From: Erwinia endophytica
GTDB lineage: Bacteria > Pseudomonadota > Gammaproteobacteria > Enterobacterales > Enterobacteriaceae
Length of the DNA stretch: 64,000 nucleotides
Assembly (NCBI RefSeq): GCF_009295515.1
Contig: NZ_RQVV01000011.1
Location: forward strand, 186,001 to 250,000
Direction: 5' to 3'
In this document: piece after piece, positions 9,118 through 19,185 of the stretch
How the letters are laid out: every line of letters begins with the position of its first letter
How positions within the stretch are numbered: position 1 is the stretch's first letter
Position numbers and translations under genes: made by a program
Notes under the pieces: model-generated
Told to the model about the DNA's origin: nothing
Databases searched by the model: none
The model's input: the letters and a program-made list of their open reading frames with translations, nothing else

Positions 9118-9147
9118 GGTTCGTGGCCTCAGCTGAGAGCACGAACC
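9118..9147 (-). terminator. Hairpin after ybjP
   Basis: An 8-bp perfect stem, GGTTCGTG (9118-9125) with CACGAACC (9140-9147), lies seven bases past the ybjP stop. No U-tract follows on the minus strand, so termination is uncertain. Confidence 0.3.
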
Positions 9148-9153
9148 TGAACA

Positions 9154-9696
9154 TTACTTCAGCAGACGCTGGCTAAGAGAACCGCCATCAATGTGCGGGG
9201 TGGGAGCGAGGTAGCGGACATCGTCCACAGCCCAACACGTTCCTTCCCGTACCATTAACACTTCATCCTGCCATTTAACTGACGAGCTACCATCCCGGCT
9301 TAGACTGACCCGCAGCGGAATATTTCGCGCGTCGGTATTCGGGATCGTTGACGCGTCTGCCACTTTGGCGGAGGAGGGACCGGCCGGCAGGCTGGAAAAC
9401 AGGTCACCTTGCGACAGCGCGACCTCTTTGTTGTGTTCGCTGCTGGCTTTCAACAAGGTCTGATACAGTTTGTCGCTCAGATAAGGGCGATATTTTGCCA
9501 ACAGTTGGGCATTCGGCAGACCCTGAGAAGGTTGATTGATGCGCAGATCATAAAACTGTTGTGCGACAGTATCCGGACCGCCATCTATACATGGACTCGC
9601 ACGGGTACCGATGTCCTTATAGGCAGGTTGAACAGTGGTACAGGCACTGAGCAATAGCGCTAATGGTGCCAGTGCAGCAATCGCTTGGTATTTCAT
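9154..9696 (-). CDS. ybjP: Lipoprotein YbjP
   Basis: Predicted lipoprotein of 180 residues (E. coli YbjP 171) with a signal peptide and lipobox LLSAC, lipidated cysteine at residue 19. The conserved family stretches are present: PAYKDIGTR, GGPDTVAQQFYDLRI and WQDEVLMVREGTCWAVDDVRYL. Function unknown, with a DUF3828-like fold near the C-terminus. ATG with an AAGGA site. Divergent from ybjQ across 107 bases. The middle section is a few residues longer than in E. coli; no sign of damage. Confidence 0.9.
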   Translation of the reverse strand: MKYQAIAALAPLALLLSACTTVQPAYKDIGTRASPCIDGGPDTVAQQFYDLRINQPSQGLPNAQLLAKYRPYLSDKLYQTLLKASSEHNKEVALSQGDLFSSLPAGPSSAKVADASTIPNTDARNIPLRVSLSRDGSSSVKWQDEVLMVREGTCWAVDDVRYLAPTPHIDGGSLSQRLLK

Positions 9697-9803
9697 CTTG
9701 ATATCCTTATTGTTTCTGGATGGCGTTTTTTAGCATAAAGTATAGCCGCCCAGCTTAACCACAAGGGCTCCCCCTGGAAAGAACCATTTAAGGAGAAAAA
9801 TCG

Positions 9804-10127
9804 ATGCAATTTTCAACCACTCCGACCCTCGAAGGCCAGCCCATCACTGAATACTGTGGTGTGGTGACTGGTGAGGCTATCCTTGGTGCCAATATTTTCC
9901 GCGATTTTTTTGCCGGTATTCGTGACATTGTCGGTGGCCGCTCGGGGGCTTATGAGAAAGAACTGCGCAAGGCGCGGCAGATTGCTTTTGCTGAGCTGGA
10001 AGAGCAGGCAAAAGCGTTGGGGGCTAATGCGGTAGTTGGTATTGATATCGACTATGAAACCGTAGGTAAAGACAGCAGTATGCTGATGGTCAGCGTCAGC
10101 GGCACCGCAGTTAAAACCCAACGCTGA
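9804..10127 (+). CDS. ybjQ: UPF0145 family protein YbjQ
   Basis: 107-residue soluble protein of the YbjQ/UPF0145 family, the same length as in E. coli. The conserved parts are seen: [20 protein letters not shown] at the start, [19 protein letters not shown] in the middle, and [13 protein letters not shown] near residue 73. The family forms pentameric rings in known structures, but its function is unknown. Starts with ATG after AAGGAG. The TGA stop overlaps the amiD ATG (TGATG), so the two genes are coupled. Confidence 0.93.
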   Translation: MQFSTTPTLEGQPITEYCGVVTGEAILGANIFRDFFAGIRDIVGGRSGAYEKELRKARQIAFAELEEQAKALGANAVVGIDIDYETVGKDSSMLMVSVSGTAVKTQR

Positions 10128-10954
10128 TGCGTCTGCTGCTCGCTCTGGCAGTGGCGATACTGCTCAGTGGTTGTGTGTCATCCGGGCTGGAGAAGTATGA
10201 TGGCTACGTGGTGGATACACGCCATCCGGCGTATGGTGCGCGGCCACGGGTCAAGGTGCTGGTGATTCACTACACTTCTGAGGATTTACCCCATTCGCTG
10301 GCGATCCTGACGGGGCGTGAGGTCAGCGCGCATTATTTGATCCCGGCGAAACCGCAGGGGCAGGGCAATAAGCCGGTCGTGCTGCGTCTGGTGCCGGAAT
10401 CTCAACTTGCCTGGCATGCCGGGTTCAGTTTCTGGCGAGGTGCGACACGGTTGAATGATACTTCAATAGGTATTGAACTGGAAAATCAGGGCTACAGGCA
10501 TACGGCGACCGGGGTCATGTGGTATCCGTTTAATTCACAGCAGATGGCCGCGTTGTTGCCGCTGATGCGCGATATCGTCACGCGTTACAATATTCAACCG
10601 CAGGATGTGGTTGGGCACAGTGATATTGCGCCGCAGCGTAAGCAGGATCCGGGACCGATGTTTCCGTGGTACTGGTTGTATGAGCATGGGATTGGCGCCT
10701 GGCCAGATACGGACCGCGTGAGGTATTTTCTGGCCGGGAGAGCGCCAGATCAACGAACTGACCCTACTCATTTGCTTAATTTGCTGGCGCGCTATGGCTA
10801 TGAAGTTACGCCGGGGATGACGCCAAAGCAGCAACAACAAGTGATTGCAGCATTTCAGATGCACTTTCGCCCGGCGGATTATCGCGGCCTGGCGGATGCG
10901 CAAAGCGAAGCCATTGCCGGGGCGTTGCTTGAGAAATATGGCGCGGCTTTCTGA
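10127..10954 (+). CDS. amiD: N-acetylmuramoyl-L-alanine amidase AmiD (outer-membrane lipoprotein)
   Basis: Zinc amidase that cleaves the bond between MurNAc and L-alanine, also in anhydro-muropeptides, acting in peptidoglycan recycling from the outer membrane. The 275 residues start with a lipoprotein signal (lipobox LLSGC, C16). The Amidase_2 domain follows with its metal ligands in VLVIHYTS (H48) and GHSDIAPQRKQDPG (near 164-177). The last 70 residues form a peptidoglycan-binding domain of the PGRP-linked type. E. coli AmiD is 276 residues. The gene ends two bases from the end of convergent ltaE. Confidence 0.95.
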   Translation: MRLLLALAVAILLSGCVSSGLEKYDGYVVDTRHPAYGARPRVKVLVIHYTSEDLPHSLAILTGREVSAHYLIPAKPQGQGNKPVVLRLVPESQLAWHAGFSFWRGATRLNDTSIGIELENQGYRHTATGVMWYPFNSQQMAALLPLMRDIVTRYNIQPQDVVGHSDIAPQRKQDPGPMFPWYWLYEHGIGAWPDTDRVRYFLAGRAPDQRTDPTHLLNLLARYGYEVTPGMTPKQQQQVIAAFQMHFRPADYRGLADAQSEAIAGALLEKYGAAF

Positions 10955-10956
10955 CT

Positions 10957-11967
10957 TTACTGATTGGCTAAAAACGACCGCCATTCAGCCACCAGGGTTT
11001 CCAGCGCCTGACGATCAACATCCAGATGCGTGACCAGCCGGGTGACGCGAGCGGTATTGAGCAGAATACCTTTTTCATGCATCCACTTTTTCAGCGGGGC
11101 GGTTTGATCCTCCGGTAAGCGCACAAAAACCATGTTGGTATTCTGACTGATAACGTCCATACCAATCATTTTTAGTTGGCTGGCTAACCAGGCGGCGTTG
11201 TCGTGGTCGTCCTGGAGTCGGGCTACATGGTTATCCAGCGCATAAAGACCTGCGGCGGCGAGAATGCCCGACTGACGCATCGCGCCTCCGGTCATTTTCC
11301 GCCAGCGCCGTGCACGCTGGATATATTCCGCACTGCCGCACAGCATTGAGCCCACCGGCGTCCCCAGGCCTTTTGACAGACAGAGGGTCAGTGTGTCGCA
11401 ATAGCGGGTGAGCGCATCCAGATTGACGCTCAGTGCCACGGCAGCATTGAAAATTCGTGCGCCATCGATGTGTAACGCCAGTTGGCGTTCCCGGGTGAAA
11501 TGCCAGGCCTGTTCCAGGTAACTCAGCGGCAGGACTTTACCCTGATGGGTATTTTCAAGGCTGAGTAGGCGGGTCATGGCGAAGTGGAAATCGTCGGGCT
11601 TGATAAACTGCGCGATAACATCCAGTGGCAGGGTGCCGTCTGCGTCCGCATCGACAGGTTGCGGTTGAATACTGCCTAATACCGCGGCACCGCCGGCTTC
11701 ATATTTGTAGTTATGCGCCTGCTGACCGACAATGTATTCTTCACCACGCTGGCAGTGACTGAGCAGGGCAACCAGATTAGCCTGGGTCCCTGTCGGCAGA
11801 AACAGCGCCGCTTCTTTGGCGCTGAGTCTGGCTACTTTCGCTTCAAGGGCGTTGACCGTGGGATCATCGCCATACACGTCATCGCCGGTTTCAGCCGCCA
11901 TCATAGCAGACAACATGGCGGCACTCGGACGGGTTACTGTATCACTGCGTAAATCGATCACGGTCAT
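10957..11967 (-). CDS. ltaE: Low-specificity L-threonine aldolase LtaE
   Basis: PLP enzyme that splits L-threonine and L-allo-threonine into glycine and acetaldehyde. 336 residues (E. coli 333). The N-terminal IDLRSDTVTRPS motif, the HIDGARIFNAAV aspartate site near residue 168 and the PLP lysine in LCLSKGLGTPVG near 199 are intact. It lies 59 bases downstream of poxB in the same direction, as in E. coli, and is probably read from the poxB promoter through a possible attenuating hairpin. Confidence 0.95.
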   Translation of the reverse strand: MTVIDLRSDTVTRPSAAMLSAMMAAETGDDVYGDDPTVNALEAKVARLSAKEAALFLPTGTQANLVALLSHCQRGEEYIVGQQAHNYKYEAGGAAVLGSIQPQPVDADADGTLPLDVIAQFIKPDDFHFAMTRLLSLENTHQGKVLPLSYLEQAWHFTRERQLALHIDGARIFNAAVALSVNLDALTRYCDTLTLCLSKGLGTPVGSMLCGSAEYIQRARRWRKMTGGAMRQSGILAAAGLYALDNHVARLQDDHDNAAWLASQLKMIGMDVISQNTNMVFVRLPEDQTAPLKKWMHEKGILLNTARVTRLVTHLDVDRQALETLVAEWRSFLANQ

Positions 11968-11981
11968 GCCCTCTGAAGAAA

Positions 11982-12001
11982 ACGGACGCAGGGGCGTCCG
12001 T
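11982..12001 (-). terminator. Hairpin between poxB and ltaE
   Basis: ACGGACGC (11982-11989) pairs with GCGTCCGT (11994-12001) around a four-base loop; on the minus strand the stem ends in a short T stretch. It would end or weaken poxB transcription before ltaE. The T-run is short, so partial read-through is likely. Confidence 0.4.
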
Positions 12002-12026
12002 AAAATAAAAAAGACTGCAACATGTT

Positions 12027-13748
12027 TTACCGCAGCCAGTTGGTTTTTGCCAGTTCGACGACTTCATCGCCGCGTCCATTAATAATGGCGCGCAGCATAT
12101 AGAGGCTGAAGCCTCTGGCTTGCTCCATTTTTATTTGCGGCGGCATCGCCAGTTCTGTTCCGGCTGTCACCACATCTATCAGCGCCGGGCCATCGTACGC
12201 CAGGGCCTGCTGGAGAGCGGAATCCAGTTCAGAAGCTCGCTCAACACGAATGCCTTTTACGCCACAAGCGTTAGCGATATCGGCAAAGTTCGGGTTCTGG
12301 AGCTCAGTACCATCGGTCAGATATCCCCCCGCTTTCATTTCCATCGCCACGAAACCCAGCACGCTATTGTTAAACACCACCAGCTTAACCGGCAGTTTCA
12401 ACTGGGCGACGGAGAGAAAATCTCCCATCAACATACTGAACCCGCCATCGCCACACATGGCGATAACTTGTCGCTGGCGGTCAATTGCTTGTGCGCCCAG
12501 CGCCTGAGGCATGGCGTTAGCCATTGAACCATGATTGAACGAACCAAGCAGGCGACGTCTGCCGTTCATTTTCAGGTAACGTGCGGCCCAGACCGTCGGT
12601 GTTCCCACGTCGCAGGTAAAGATTGCGTCATCGTCAGCATACAGACTGAGTCGTTGTGCGAGATACTGTGGATGAATGGGTTGTTTGTCATTGGCGGTCG
12701 CCAGTTCATCAAGGCCTTTGCGGGCATCCGCGTAATGTTCCAGTGCTTTATCGAGAAAGTCGCGTTCCTGTTTTACTGCTAATAACGGCAACAGGGCGGC
12801 CAGTGTGGCTTTGATATCGCCAATCAGTGCCATATCGACATGACAGTGGGCTGCAATACTGACGGGATTGAGATCGATTTGGATGATTTTTGCCCCTGTC
12901 GGGTAAAACGCGCGATATGGGAAGCGTGTCCCCAGCAACACCAGAGTACTGGCATTCAGCATGGCGTGATAGCCAGAAGAGAAGCCGATCAGGCCGGTCA
13001 TACCAACGTCATAAGGGTTATCGTATTCAACATATTCTTTGCCGCGTAAAGCATGAACCACTGGCGCTTTCAGGGTTTGCGCCAACCTGACCACTTCGTC
13101 ATGCGCACCGGCACAACCACTGCCACACATCAGGGTGATATTCTGTGATTCATTCAGGAGCGCGGCCAGCTTTGCCAGCTCAGCGGTCGTTGGCTGAATC
13201 ACCGGAAACTGAGGGGGATACCAGTCAGCGCGGGCTTCTTCCGGTGCGGGCTTCAGAGCCACATCACCGGGTAAAACCACCACCGACACGCCGCGATGCA
13301 GGATTGCGCTACGCATGGCTATCCCCAATACTTGCGGCAGTTGTTCAGGATTGGAAACCAGCTCGCAGTAGTGGCTGCATTCCTTAAACAATGTTTGTGG
13401 ATGAGTCTCCTGGAAGTAGCCGCTGCCAATCTCACTGGAAGGAATATGTGCAGCAATGGCCAGCACCGGAACGTTATTGCGGTGGCAGTCAAACAGTCCG
13501 TTAATCAGATGCAGGTTACCTGGCCCGCAGGACCCCGCGCATACCGCCAGTTCGCCGCTGATTTGCGCTTCCGCACCGGCGGCGAAAGCGGCGACTTCTT
13601 CGTGTCGGGTCGGCATCCATTCGATAGTCCCCATGCGATTTAAACTGTCACTCAGGCCGTTAAGTGAGTCACCGGTTACACCCCAAATGCGCTTGACGCC
13701 TGCATTTTCTAATGTTTTCGCCACCAGAGTGGCTACGGTTTGCTTCAT
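12027..13748 (-). CDS. poxB: Pyruvate dehydrogenase (ubiquinone) / pyruvate oxidase PoxB
   Basis: Peripheral membrane flavoenzyme that decarboxylates pyruvate to acetate and passes electrons to ubiquinone. 573 residues (E. coli 572). The ThDP-activating glutamate is in [11 protein letters not shown] near 49-59, the ThDP/Mg motif runs from [10 protein letters not shown] near 433 to VVFNN, and the C-terminal helix needed for membrane binding is kept ([11 protein letters not shown]). ATG preceded by AAGGAG. In E. coli poxB depends on RpoS and is used in late growth; I see no decisive promoter here. Confidence 0.96.
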   Translation of the reverse strand: MKQTVATLVAKTLENAGVKRIWGVTGDSLNGLSDSLNRMGTIEWMPTRHEEVAAFAAGAEAQISGELAVCAGSCGPGNLHLINGLFDCHRNNVPVLAIAAHIPSSEIGSGYFQETHPQTLFKECSHYCELVSNPEQLPQVLGIAMRSAILHRGVSVVVLPGDVALKPAPEEARADWYPPQFPVIQPTTAELAKLAALLNESQNITLMCGSGCAGAHDEVVRLAQTLKAPVVHALRGKEYVEYDNPYDVGMTGLIGFSSGYHAMLNASTLVLLGTRFPYRAFYPTGAKIIQIDLNPVSIAAHCHVDMALIGDIKATLAALLPLLAVKQERDFLDKALEHYADARKGLDELATANDKQPIHPQYLAQRLSLYADDDAIFTCDVGTPTVWAARYLKMNGRRRLLGSFNHGSMANAMPQALGAQAIDRQRQVIAMCGDGGFSMLMGDFLSVAQLKLPVKLVVFNNSVLGFVAMEMKAGGYLTDGTELQNPNFADIANACGVKGIRVERASELDSALQQALAYDGPALIDVVTAGTELAMPPQIKMEQARGFSLYMLRAIINGRGDEVVELAKTNWLR

Positions 13749-13881
13749 GTTGTACTCCTTTTTCCATTCTTATCCCAATTTAAAACTAACGGGGAAAGCA
13801 TAGTCGAAGGCGGCGAGAAGACCGGGAATAGCCGTGGTGAAAAATGCGGTGACGGGCAGCGCGCAGTGGCTGCCGGGGCAT

Positions 13882-14781
13882 TCAGGAGGAGAATAGCGCG
13901 ATAAGGAGAGGTGCAGCCAGACTGAGCAGAAAGCCATGCACGATAGCTGCAGGGACCATCTCCATGCCGCCGCTGCGTTGCAACACGGGCAACGTGAAGT
14001 CCATCGAGGTTGCACCACACAGGCCGAGTGCACTGGAGCGGTGGTGAGTAATCAGCGCCGGGATCAGCATAATCGCCAGCAACTCGCGTAACAGATCGTT
14101 AAAAAAGGCGGCACTGCCGATCACCGGGCCAAACGATTCGCTCATCAGAATGCCTGAAAGGGAATACCAGCCAAAGCCCGAAGCCAGCGCCAGCCCGGTT
14201 TTCAGCGGAAAATCCAGCACCAGTGCGGCGATTATTCCGCCGAACAACGCACTCATCAGAACCACCAGTGAGACCATCAGGCCACGGCGGTTGAGGATTA
14301 TCTGCTGTAACGTCATGCGACTGCCGCGCAATTGCAGCCCGACCAGAAAAAGCAGTAATAGCAGTGCGTAATTGCTGGCTTCAGAGGCGTGTTTCAGTGG
14401 GGGCCAGTGGCTGAGACCCGTTACAAAACCAGCAACCACCACGCCACAAAGCTTGAGGGATTCCAGTGCCATATGCAGCCGGGAAGGCAGCGACTCCTGG
14501 TGGTGATTATGATGCCATGGGTGGCGGCATTCCAGCAGACGCAGAGCCAGCAGATTACAGATCAGTATGCAGGCAGCGCTGATCAGACAATAATAGAAGA
14601 TCGCCTGCAGGTTGGTAGCCAGATTGTCGAGAAAAGCCAGGCTGATCCCCATAAAAAACAGGATCACATACACCATCCAACTGAGTAATTTATTCACCAA
14701 CTTTTGTAGAAAGCGGCTTTTGGCCGGTAACGAATAGCCGACAATAAGCGGCACAAGAATGATCAGTAATCCTGAATACAT
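13882..14781 (-). CDS. lysO: L-lysine exporter LysO (YbjE)
   Basis: Inner-membrane exporter of lysine (and the toxic analogue thialysine), DUF340 family. From the ATG at 14781 it has 299 residues, identical in length to E. coli; a 46-residue upstream extension in frame is not part of the family. About eight hydrophobic segments are seen. The conserved FGWYSLSGILMSESFGPVIG and GATSMDFTLPVLQ motifs are intact. No clear Shine-Dalgarno site precedes the start. In E. coli it is repressed through ArgR and lysine. TGAAT and ATTCA half-sites occur upstream but not in proper ARG-box spacing, so regulation is not established here. Confidence 0.93.
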   Translation of the reverse strand: MYSGLLIILVPLIVGYSLPAKSRFLQKLVNKLLSWMVYVILFFMGISLAFLDNLATNLQAIFYYCLISAACILICNLLALRLLECRHPWHHNHHQESLPSRLHMALESLKLCGVVVAGFVTGLSHWPPLKHASEASNYALLLLLFLVGLQLRGSRMTLQQIILNRRGLMVSLVVLMSALFGGIIAALVLDFPLKTGLALASGFGWYSLSGILMSESFGPVIGSAAFFNDLLRELLAIMLIPALITHHRSSALGLCGATSMDFTLPVLQRSGGMEMVPAAIVHGFLLSLAAPLLIALFSS

Positions 14782-15119
14782 GAAACGGTTCGTCCGTGGA
14801 AAAAGGGAAGACGTTATCCTGACGAAAATTTCACTTTGAGTAAAGCGATGTTCAGGCCGGGATTTAGCGGGTAAGACGAGGGGGAGCTTATCTCCCGGGA
14901 CTTCCTGGAGTTTGAACATCCAGACAAGGATTTTCAGGGGGTTATCAGCGTACTAACCGGTAAAGTCTGCCCATTCCAATGAATACGCAGCATATTAATG
15001 ACACATTCAATTGACTTGAAAAATGACAAGGCAACCCAATCTTACTATTGTTAATAAAAATGCCAGTTGGGACGACTGGCATTTTACACCAGGGTTGGTC
15101 AGAATGAGTGCAGGAAAGG
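14782..15119. other. Region between cspD and lysO
   Basis: 338 bases, both flanking genes on the minus strand. The cspD-proximal end holds the cspD terminator; the rest should carry the lysO promoter and a leader. Small hairpins are visible (for example GGGAG with CTCCC near 14882-14896), but there is no recognisable riboswitch core, open reading frame or clear promoter. Confidence 0.5.
15057..15085 (-). terminator. cspD rho-independent terminator
   Basis: AAAATGCCAGT (15057-15067) pairs perfectly with ACTGGCATTTT (15075-15085) over a seven-base loop; on the minus strand a T-rich run follows. It lies 35 bases after the cspD stop codon. Confidence 0.75.
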
Positions 15120-15347
15120 TCAGGCACTGACTGCCATTGTGGTTCCCACTGGAACAATAAGGCTGGCATGATTGCCTTTTGGTCCCTGGTGCACATCAAA
15201 CTGGACTTGCTGCCCGGCTTTCAGCGTTCTGTAACCTTCCATCTGGATGGTAGAGTAGTGGGCGAAGATGTCCTCGCCGCCACCGACAGGACAGATAAAG
15301 CCGAAACCCTTGGCATTATTGAACCATTTAACAGTACCCGTCTTCAT
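15120..15347 (-). CDS. cspD: Cold-shock-like protein CspD
   Basis: 75-residue cold-shock-domain protein (E. coli 74). CspD is the stationary-phase member of the family and a single-stranded DNA/RNA binder that inhibits replication. RNP motifs KGFGFI (residues 13-18) and DIFAHY (26-31) are intact; the CspD-specific stretch ICPVGGGEDIFAHYSTIQ and the tail HQGPKGNHAS distinguish it from CspA-type proteins. It is divergent from clpS as in E. coli, where ClpAP and Lon affect its stability. Confidence 0.95.
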   Translation of the reverse strand: MKTGTVKWFNNAKGFGFICPVGGGEDIFAHYSTIQMEGYRTLKAGQQVQFDVHQGPKGNHASLIVPVGTTMAVSA

Positions 15348-15656
15348 GCTTTTATATCCCTCGCAATCTGTTCGAATGAGTGAGGTGAATTTAAGCTGGT
15401 TAAAACGTATTCAGCTTAATGTCTGTACTGTAGAGAAATGGTATAGAGCGTCAAGTGATTGAGCGTCAGGGCGGAGAAAAAAACGGCAAAATTTGAGGTA
15501 GTTAACGCTATTGCCAATTTTGTGATGGAAGTCTCATGGCTGCGATTTGTAGCAAAAATTCATCGGCGCTGACCAGTATTTATAGGGCGTGTTAAACTTA
15601 ACTCTCAGTAATGTTAGCTGATGCGGGTAAGCAACGTTTTCATATAGCGGATACGT
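15348..15656. other. Divergent cspD-clpS regulatory region
   Basis: 309 bases carrying the promoters of cspD (minus) and clpSA (plus). A GAGGG stretch precedes cspD. The sequence is AT-rich, with TATTTATAGG and TTAAACTTAAC near 15580-15600 as possible clpS -10 regions, but no convincing -35 partner. No small gene or terminator is seen. Confidence 0.5.
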
Positions 15657-15977
15657 ATGGGAAACACTAACGATTGGCTTAACTTTGAACATCTTGCAGA
15701 TGATAAACTCCGTGAAGAGCTCAAGCCACCTTCGATGTATAAGGTCATTTTGAACAATGATGACTATACACCCATGGAATTTGTTATTGACGTATTGCAA
15801 AAGTTCTTTTCTTATGATGTTGAACGTGCAACGCAACTGATGCTTGCGGTCCACTACCAGGGAAAGGCGGTCTGCGGTGTTTTCACTGCCGAAGTGGCAG
15901 AGACCAAAGTCGCTCATGTAAATAAGTACGCTCGGGAGAATGAGCATCCGTTGCTGTGTACGCTAGAAAAAGCCTGA
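15657..15977 (+). CDS. clpS: ClpA adaptor protein ClpS (N-recognin)
   Basis: Adaptor that binds N-terminal Leu, Phe, Tyr or Trp and hands substrates to ClpAP. It is 106 residues, as in E. coli. The pocket residues N34, D35, D36 (in [11 protein letters not shown]) and H66 (in AVHYQGKA) are present. The N-terminal 20 residues are the flexible extension that engages ClpA. It is followed by clpA after 29 bases, and the aat gene, which makes such N-degrons, lies a few kilobases away. Confidence 0.97.
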   Translation: MGNTNDWLNFEHLADDKLREELKPPSMYKVILNNDDYTPMEFVIDVLQKFFSYDVERATQLMLAVHYQGKAVCGVFTAEVAETKVAHVNKYARENEHPLLCTLEKA

Positions 15978-16006
15978 ATGAGGGCGATTTATTGGGGGAG
16001 GTGCCT

Positions 16007-18283
16007 ATGCTCAATCAAGAACTGGAACTCAGTTTAAACATGGCTTTCGCCAGAGCGCGTGAGCACCGACATGAGTTTATGACCGTCGAGCATTTGTTAC
16101 TGGCATTGCTCAGTAACCCATCGGCCAGAGAGGCACTGGAAGCCTGCACGGTTGATATCGTGGTTCTTCGACAGGAGCTCGAAGCCTTCATCGAACAAAC
16201 TACCCCGGTCTTGCCGGTCAGTGAAGAAGAGCGCGACACTCAGCCAACACTTAGCTTTCAACGCGTTTTGCAACGTGCCGTGTTCCATGTGCAGTCATCG
16301 GGGCGCAGTGAAGTGGCGGGCGCCAATGTGCTGGTCGCTATTTTCAGTGAGCAGGAATCACAGGCGGCTTATCTGCTGCGTAAGCATGAAGTCAGCCGTC
16401 TTGACGTGGTGAATTTCATTTCCCACGGCACACGCAAAGATGAGCCGGGCCAGGCGCCAGGTGCAGAAAACCCAGTTAACGAAGAGCAAGCCGGCGGGGA
16501 GGAACGTATGGAGAACTTCACCACCAATCTGAATCAGCTTGCTCGCGTGGGCGGCATTGACCCGCTGATCGGGCGCGATAAAGAGTTGGAGCGAACTATT
16601 CAGGTGCTGTGTCGCCGCCGTAAGAACAATCCGTTGCTGGTTGGTGAGTCCGGCGTGGGAAAAACCGCGATTGCGGAGGGGTTGGCCTGGCGTATCGTCC
16701 AGGGTGACGTGCCTGAGGTGATGCAGGATGCGACGATTTATGCGTTAGACATCGGTTCACTGCTGGCTGGCACCAAATACCGCGGTGATTTCGAAAAACG
16801 TTTTAAGGCGTTGCTCAAACAACTGGAGCAGGACAGCAGCAGCATTCTGTTTATTGATGAAATCCATACGATCATCGGTGCAGGCGCCGCTTCCGGCGGT
16901 CAGGTGGATGCCGCTAATCTGATTAAGCCACTGCTCTCCAGTGGGAAAATCCGGGTGATGGGGTCCACCACCTATCAGGAGTTCAGTAATATCTTTGAGA
17001 AAGATCGCGCGCTGGCGCGCCGTTTCCAGAAGATTGATATCACGGAGCCTTCCGTCGACGAAACGGTGCAGATCCTTAACGGTCTGAAGCCGAAATACGA
17101 AGCGCATCACGATGTGCGTTATACCGCGAAAGCGGTGCGTGCCGCCGTAGAGCTGGCGGTAAAATACATCAATGATCGTCATCTGCCGGATAAGGCGATT
17201 GATGTCATTGATGAGGCGGGGGCTCGTGCGCGTCTGATGCCGGTCAGCAAGCGTAAGAAAACGGTGAATGTGGCTGATATCGAATCTGTGGTGGCCCGCA
17301 TTGCGCGTATTCCAGAGAAGAGCGTATCCGCGACTGATCGTGATACGCTGAAAACCCTCGGCGATCGTCTGAAAATGCTGGTGTTTGGTCAGGATAATGC
17401 GATCGAGGCATTAACTGAAGCGATTAAGATGAGCCGTGCTGGTCTGGGACAGGAGCGTAAACCTGTCGGTTCTTTTCTGTTTGCCGGGCCTACCGGTGTC
17501 GGGAAAACCGAGGTGACTGTCCAACTGGCGAAAGCGTTGGGTATTGAACTGCTGCGCTTTGATATGTCCGAGTATATGGAACGCCACACCGTGAGCCGTC
17601 TGATTGGCGCACCTCCAGGCTATGTTGGTTTTGATCAGGGTGGGTTGTTGACCGATGCGGTGATAAAACACCCGCATGCTGTGGTGTTGCTTGATGAGAT
17701 TGAGAAAGCGCATCCGGACGTGTTTAACCTTCTGCTACAGGTGATGGATAACGGTATGCTGACGGATAATAACGGTCGTAAAGCCGATTTCCGTAATGTG
17801 GTCGTGGTGATGACCACTAACGCCGGCGTGCGGGAAACCGAGCGAAAATCGATTGGTTTGATCCAGCAGGATAACAGCACTGATGCCATGGAAGAGATCA
17901 AGAAGATCTTTACGCCGGAGTTCCGTAACCGACTCGATAATATTATCTGGTTCAAACACCTTGATACCGAGGTGATTCATCAGGTGGTGGACAAGTTTAT
18001 TGTCGAACTGCAGGCACAGCTGGATGCGAAGGGCGTGTCGCTGGAAGTCAGCGATGAAGCCCGCGACTGGCTGGCAGATAAAGGTTATGACAAGGCGATG
18101 GGAGCCCGCCCAATGGCGCGAACGGTGCAGGAAAACCTGAAGAAACCGCTGGCGAACGAACTATTGTTTGGTTCCTTGGTGGATGGCGGATCGGTTTCGG
18201 TCGCTCTTGATAAAGAGAAGAACGAGCTGGTCTACCATTTCCTCAGCGCCGAGAAACGTAAAACCGCAGGCACAGTCCATTAA
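16007..18283 (+). CDS. clpA: ATP-dependent Clp protease ATP-binding subunit ClpA
   Basis: AAA+ unfoldase that feeds proteins to ClpP. Start at the ATG at 16007 (preceded by GGGGGAGG) gives 758 residues, exactly as in E. coli; an upstream in-frame extension overlaps clpS and is not used. N-domain residues 1-140; D1 with GESGVGKT near 214 and FIDEIH near 281; D2 with GPTGVGKTE near 495 and LLDEIEKAH near 561; the IGL loop for ClpP docking is visible (KSIGLIQQ near 615). A strong terminator follows. Confidence 0.97.
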   Translation: MLNQELELSLNMAFARAREHRHEFMTVEHLLLALLSNPSAREALEACTVDIVVLRQELEAFIEQTTPVLPVSEEERDTQPTLSFQRVLQRAVFHVQSSGRSEVAGANVLVAIFSEQESQAAYLLRKHEVSRLDVVNFISHGTRKDEPGQAPGAENPVNEEQAGGEERMENFTTNLNQLARVGGIDPLIGRDKELERTIQVLCRRRKNNPLLVGESGVGKTAIAEGLAWRIVQGDVPEVMQDATIYALDIGSLLAGTKYRGDFEKRFKALLKQLEQDSSSILFIDEIHTIIGAGAASGGQVDAANLIKPLLSSGKIRVMGSTTYQEFSNIFEKDRALARRFQKIDITEPSVDETVQILNGLKPKYEAHHDVRYTAKAVRAAVELAVKYINDRHLPDKAIDVIDEAGARARLMPVSKRKKTVNVADIESVVARIARIPEKSVSATDRDTLKTLGDRLKMLVFGQDNAIEALTEAIKMSRAGLGQERKPVGSFLFAGPTGVGKTEVTVQLAKALGIELLRFDMSEYMERHTVSRLIGAPPGYVGFDQGGLLTDAVIKHPHAVVLLDEIEKAHPDVFNLLLQVMDNGMLTDNNGRKADFRNVVVVMTTNAGVRETERKSIGLIQQDNSTDAMEEIKKIFTPEFRNRLDNIIWFKHLDTEVIHQVVDKFIVELQAQLDAKGVSLEVSDEARDWLADKGYDKAMGARPMARTVQENLKKPLANELLFGSLVDGGSVSVALDKEKNELVYHFLSAEKRKTAGTVH

Positions 18284-18615
18284 TAAAATCAACGGATGTC
18301 CAGCAGATTCCTCCCTTTAAGGGGCTGGAAGATGATGGACAGAAAGAAACGCGAAAGGCCGCATAGTCATCTTATGCGGCCTTTTTTATGGGACTGCGCG
18401 GTATCAGCGGCAGCACAATTAATTGATAATCATACCCTGATTCATTCAAGTTACAGGACAAAAATGCAGGAAGCATTTCTGAACAGCAACCTGAGCCAGC
18501 TTCGACGAGCGGACCATGCGGCAAGTGGCAGGCGCTCGATGAGCTTACTCAGGTAAGTGATTCGGGTGACTGAACACAGCCAGCGTACCTGCAACTTGAA
18601 GGATGATGGGTATAA
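18284..18615. other. Region between clpA and infA
   Basis: 332 bases holding the clpA terminator and a long imperfect palindromic repeat that runs up to the infA stop codon. E. coli has the serW tRNA-Ser gene here; I find no tRNA cloverleaf, CCA end or GGTTCAAATCC-type T-arm in either strand. Confidence 0.7.
18356..18387 (+). terminator. clpA rho-independent terminator
   Basis: AGGCCGCATA (18356-18365) pairs perfectly with TATGCGGCCT (18373-18382) with a seven-base loop, followed by a run of T. The upstream A residues extend the stem into the T-run. A textbook terminator 73 bases after the clpA stop. Confidence 0.92.

Positions 18616-18618
<3 letters not shown>
18432..18618. repeat. Long intergenic inverted repeat (copy A), abuts infA
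   Basis: The ends are inverted copies of each other: the left end at 18432 reads ATACCCTGATTCATTCAAG and the complement of the right end (from 18614) reads TATACCCATCATCCTTCAAG. The right half (18552-18614) is 63 bases long, and the same 63-base unit recurs at 53614-53676 and, inverted, at 35131-35192. This is the layout of a small non-coding, MITE-like element of the TTCAAGTTGCAGG type seen between genes in several Enterobacterales genera. The terminal bases run into the infA TAA stop codon. Confidence 0.7.
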
Positions 18619-18849
<231 letters not shown>

Positions 18850-18876
18850 TTACAACCTTAGTTTTGAACCGGCAAG

Positions 18877-18905
18877 ATAATGCCGAATTTCAAGTATTAT
18901 GTAAA
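18877..18905 (-). promoter_or_regulatory. Proximal infA promoter
   Basis: Minus-strand -35 TTTACA (18900-18905), a spacer of exactly 17 bases and -10 CATTAT (18877-18882), which places the start of transcription about 35 bases before the infA ATG. Nine of twelve hexamer positions match sigma-70 consensus. Confidence 0.65.
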
Positions 18906-19146
18906 GAATTGTTGGTGATTTCACCAGCATCAACACCTCTGTACGCGCTCTGCGCAGAGGTGCTCTAACTTAAAACTGAGTAGAGTAATGACGTCAGCGT
19001 GGGGATAAGCGGGCTAAGAGCGGGTCTGCATTCGCTCCTGCGCGTAATGAAAACCGAAAGACGAAGTGCGTTAATATTCCCAGCCAGGCCAATCCCGGCT
19101 CGCCAGTAACCAGAGGCGAAGGGCGGACGACATACCAAACGCGCAT

Positions 19147-19155
19147 ATTATACCA
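19147..19155 (-). promoter_or_regulatory. Distal infA promoter (extended -10)
   Basis: On the minus strand the sequence TGGTATAAT forms a perfect -10 with a TGN extension, just past the aat stop codon. No good -35 is seen, which is usual for extended -10 promoters. E. coli infA also has two promoters. Confidence 0.5.
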
Positions 19156-19185
19156 TTGTTATTCACGGTTGCGTGGAAAACATCG

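Noticed and set aside
14782-15056. Possible lysine riboswitch or ARG boxes upstream of lysO
   Set aside because: The conserved lysine-element core is not visible. TGAAT and ATTCA half-sites are present but not in the 14-base arrangement, so no regulatory feature is claimed.
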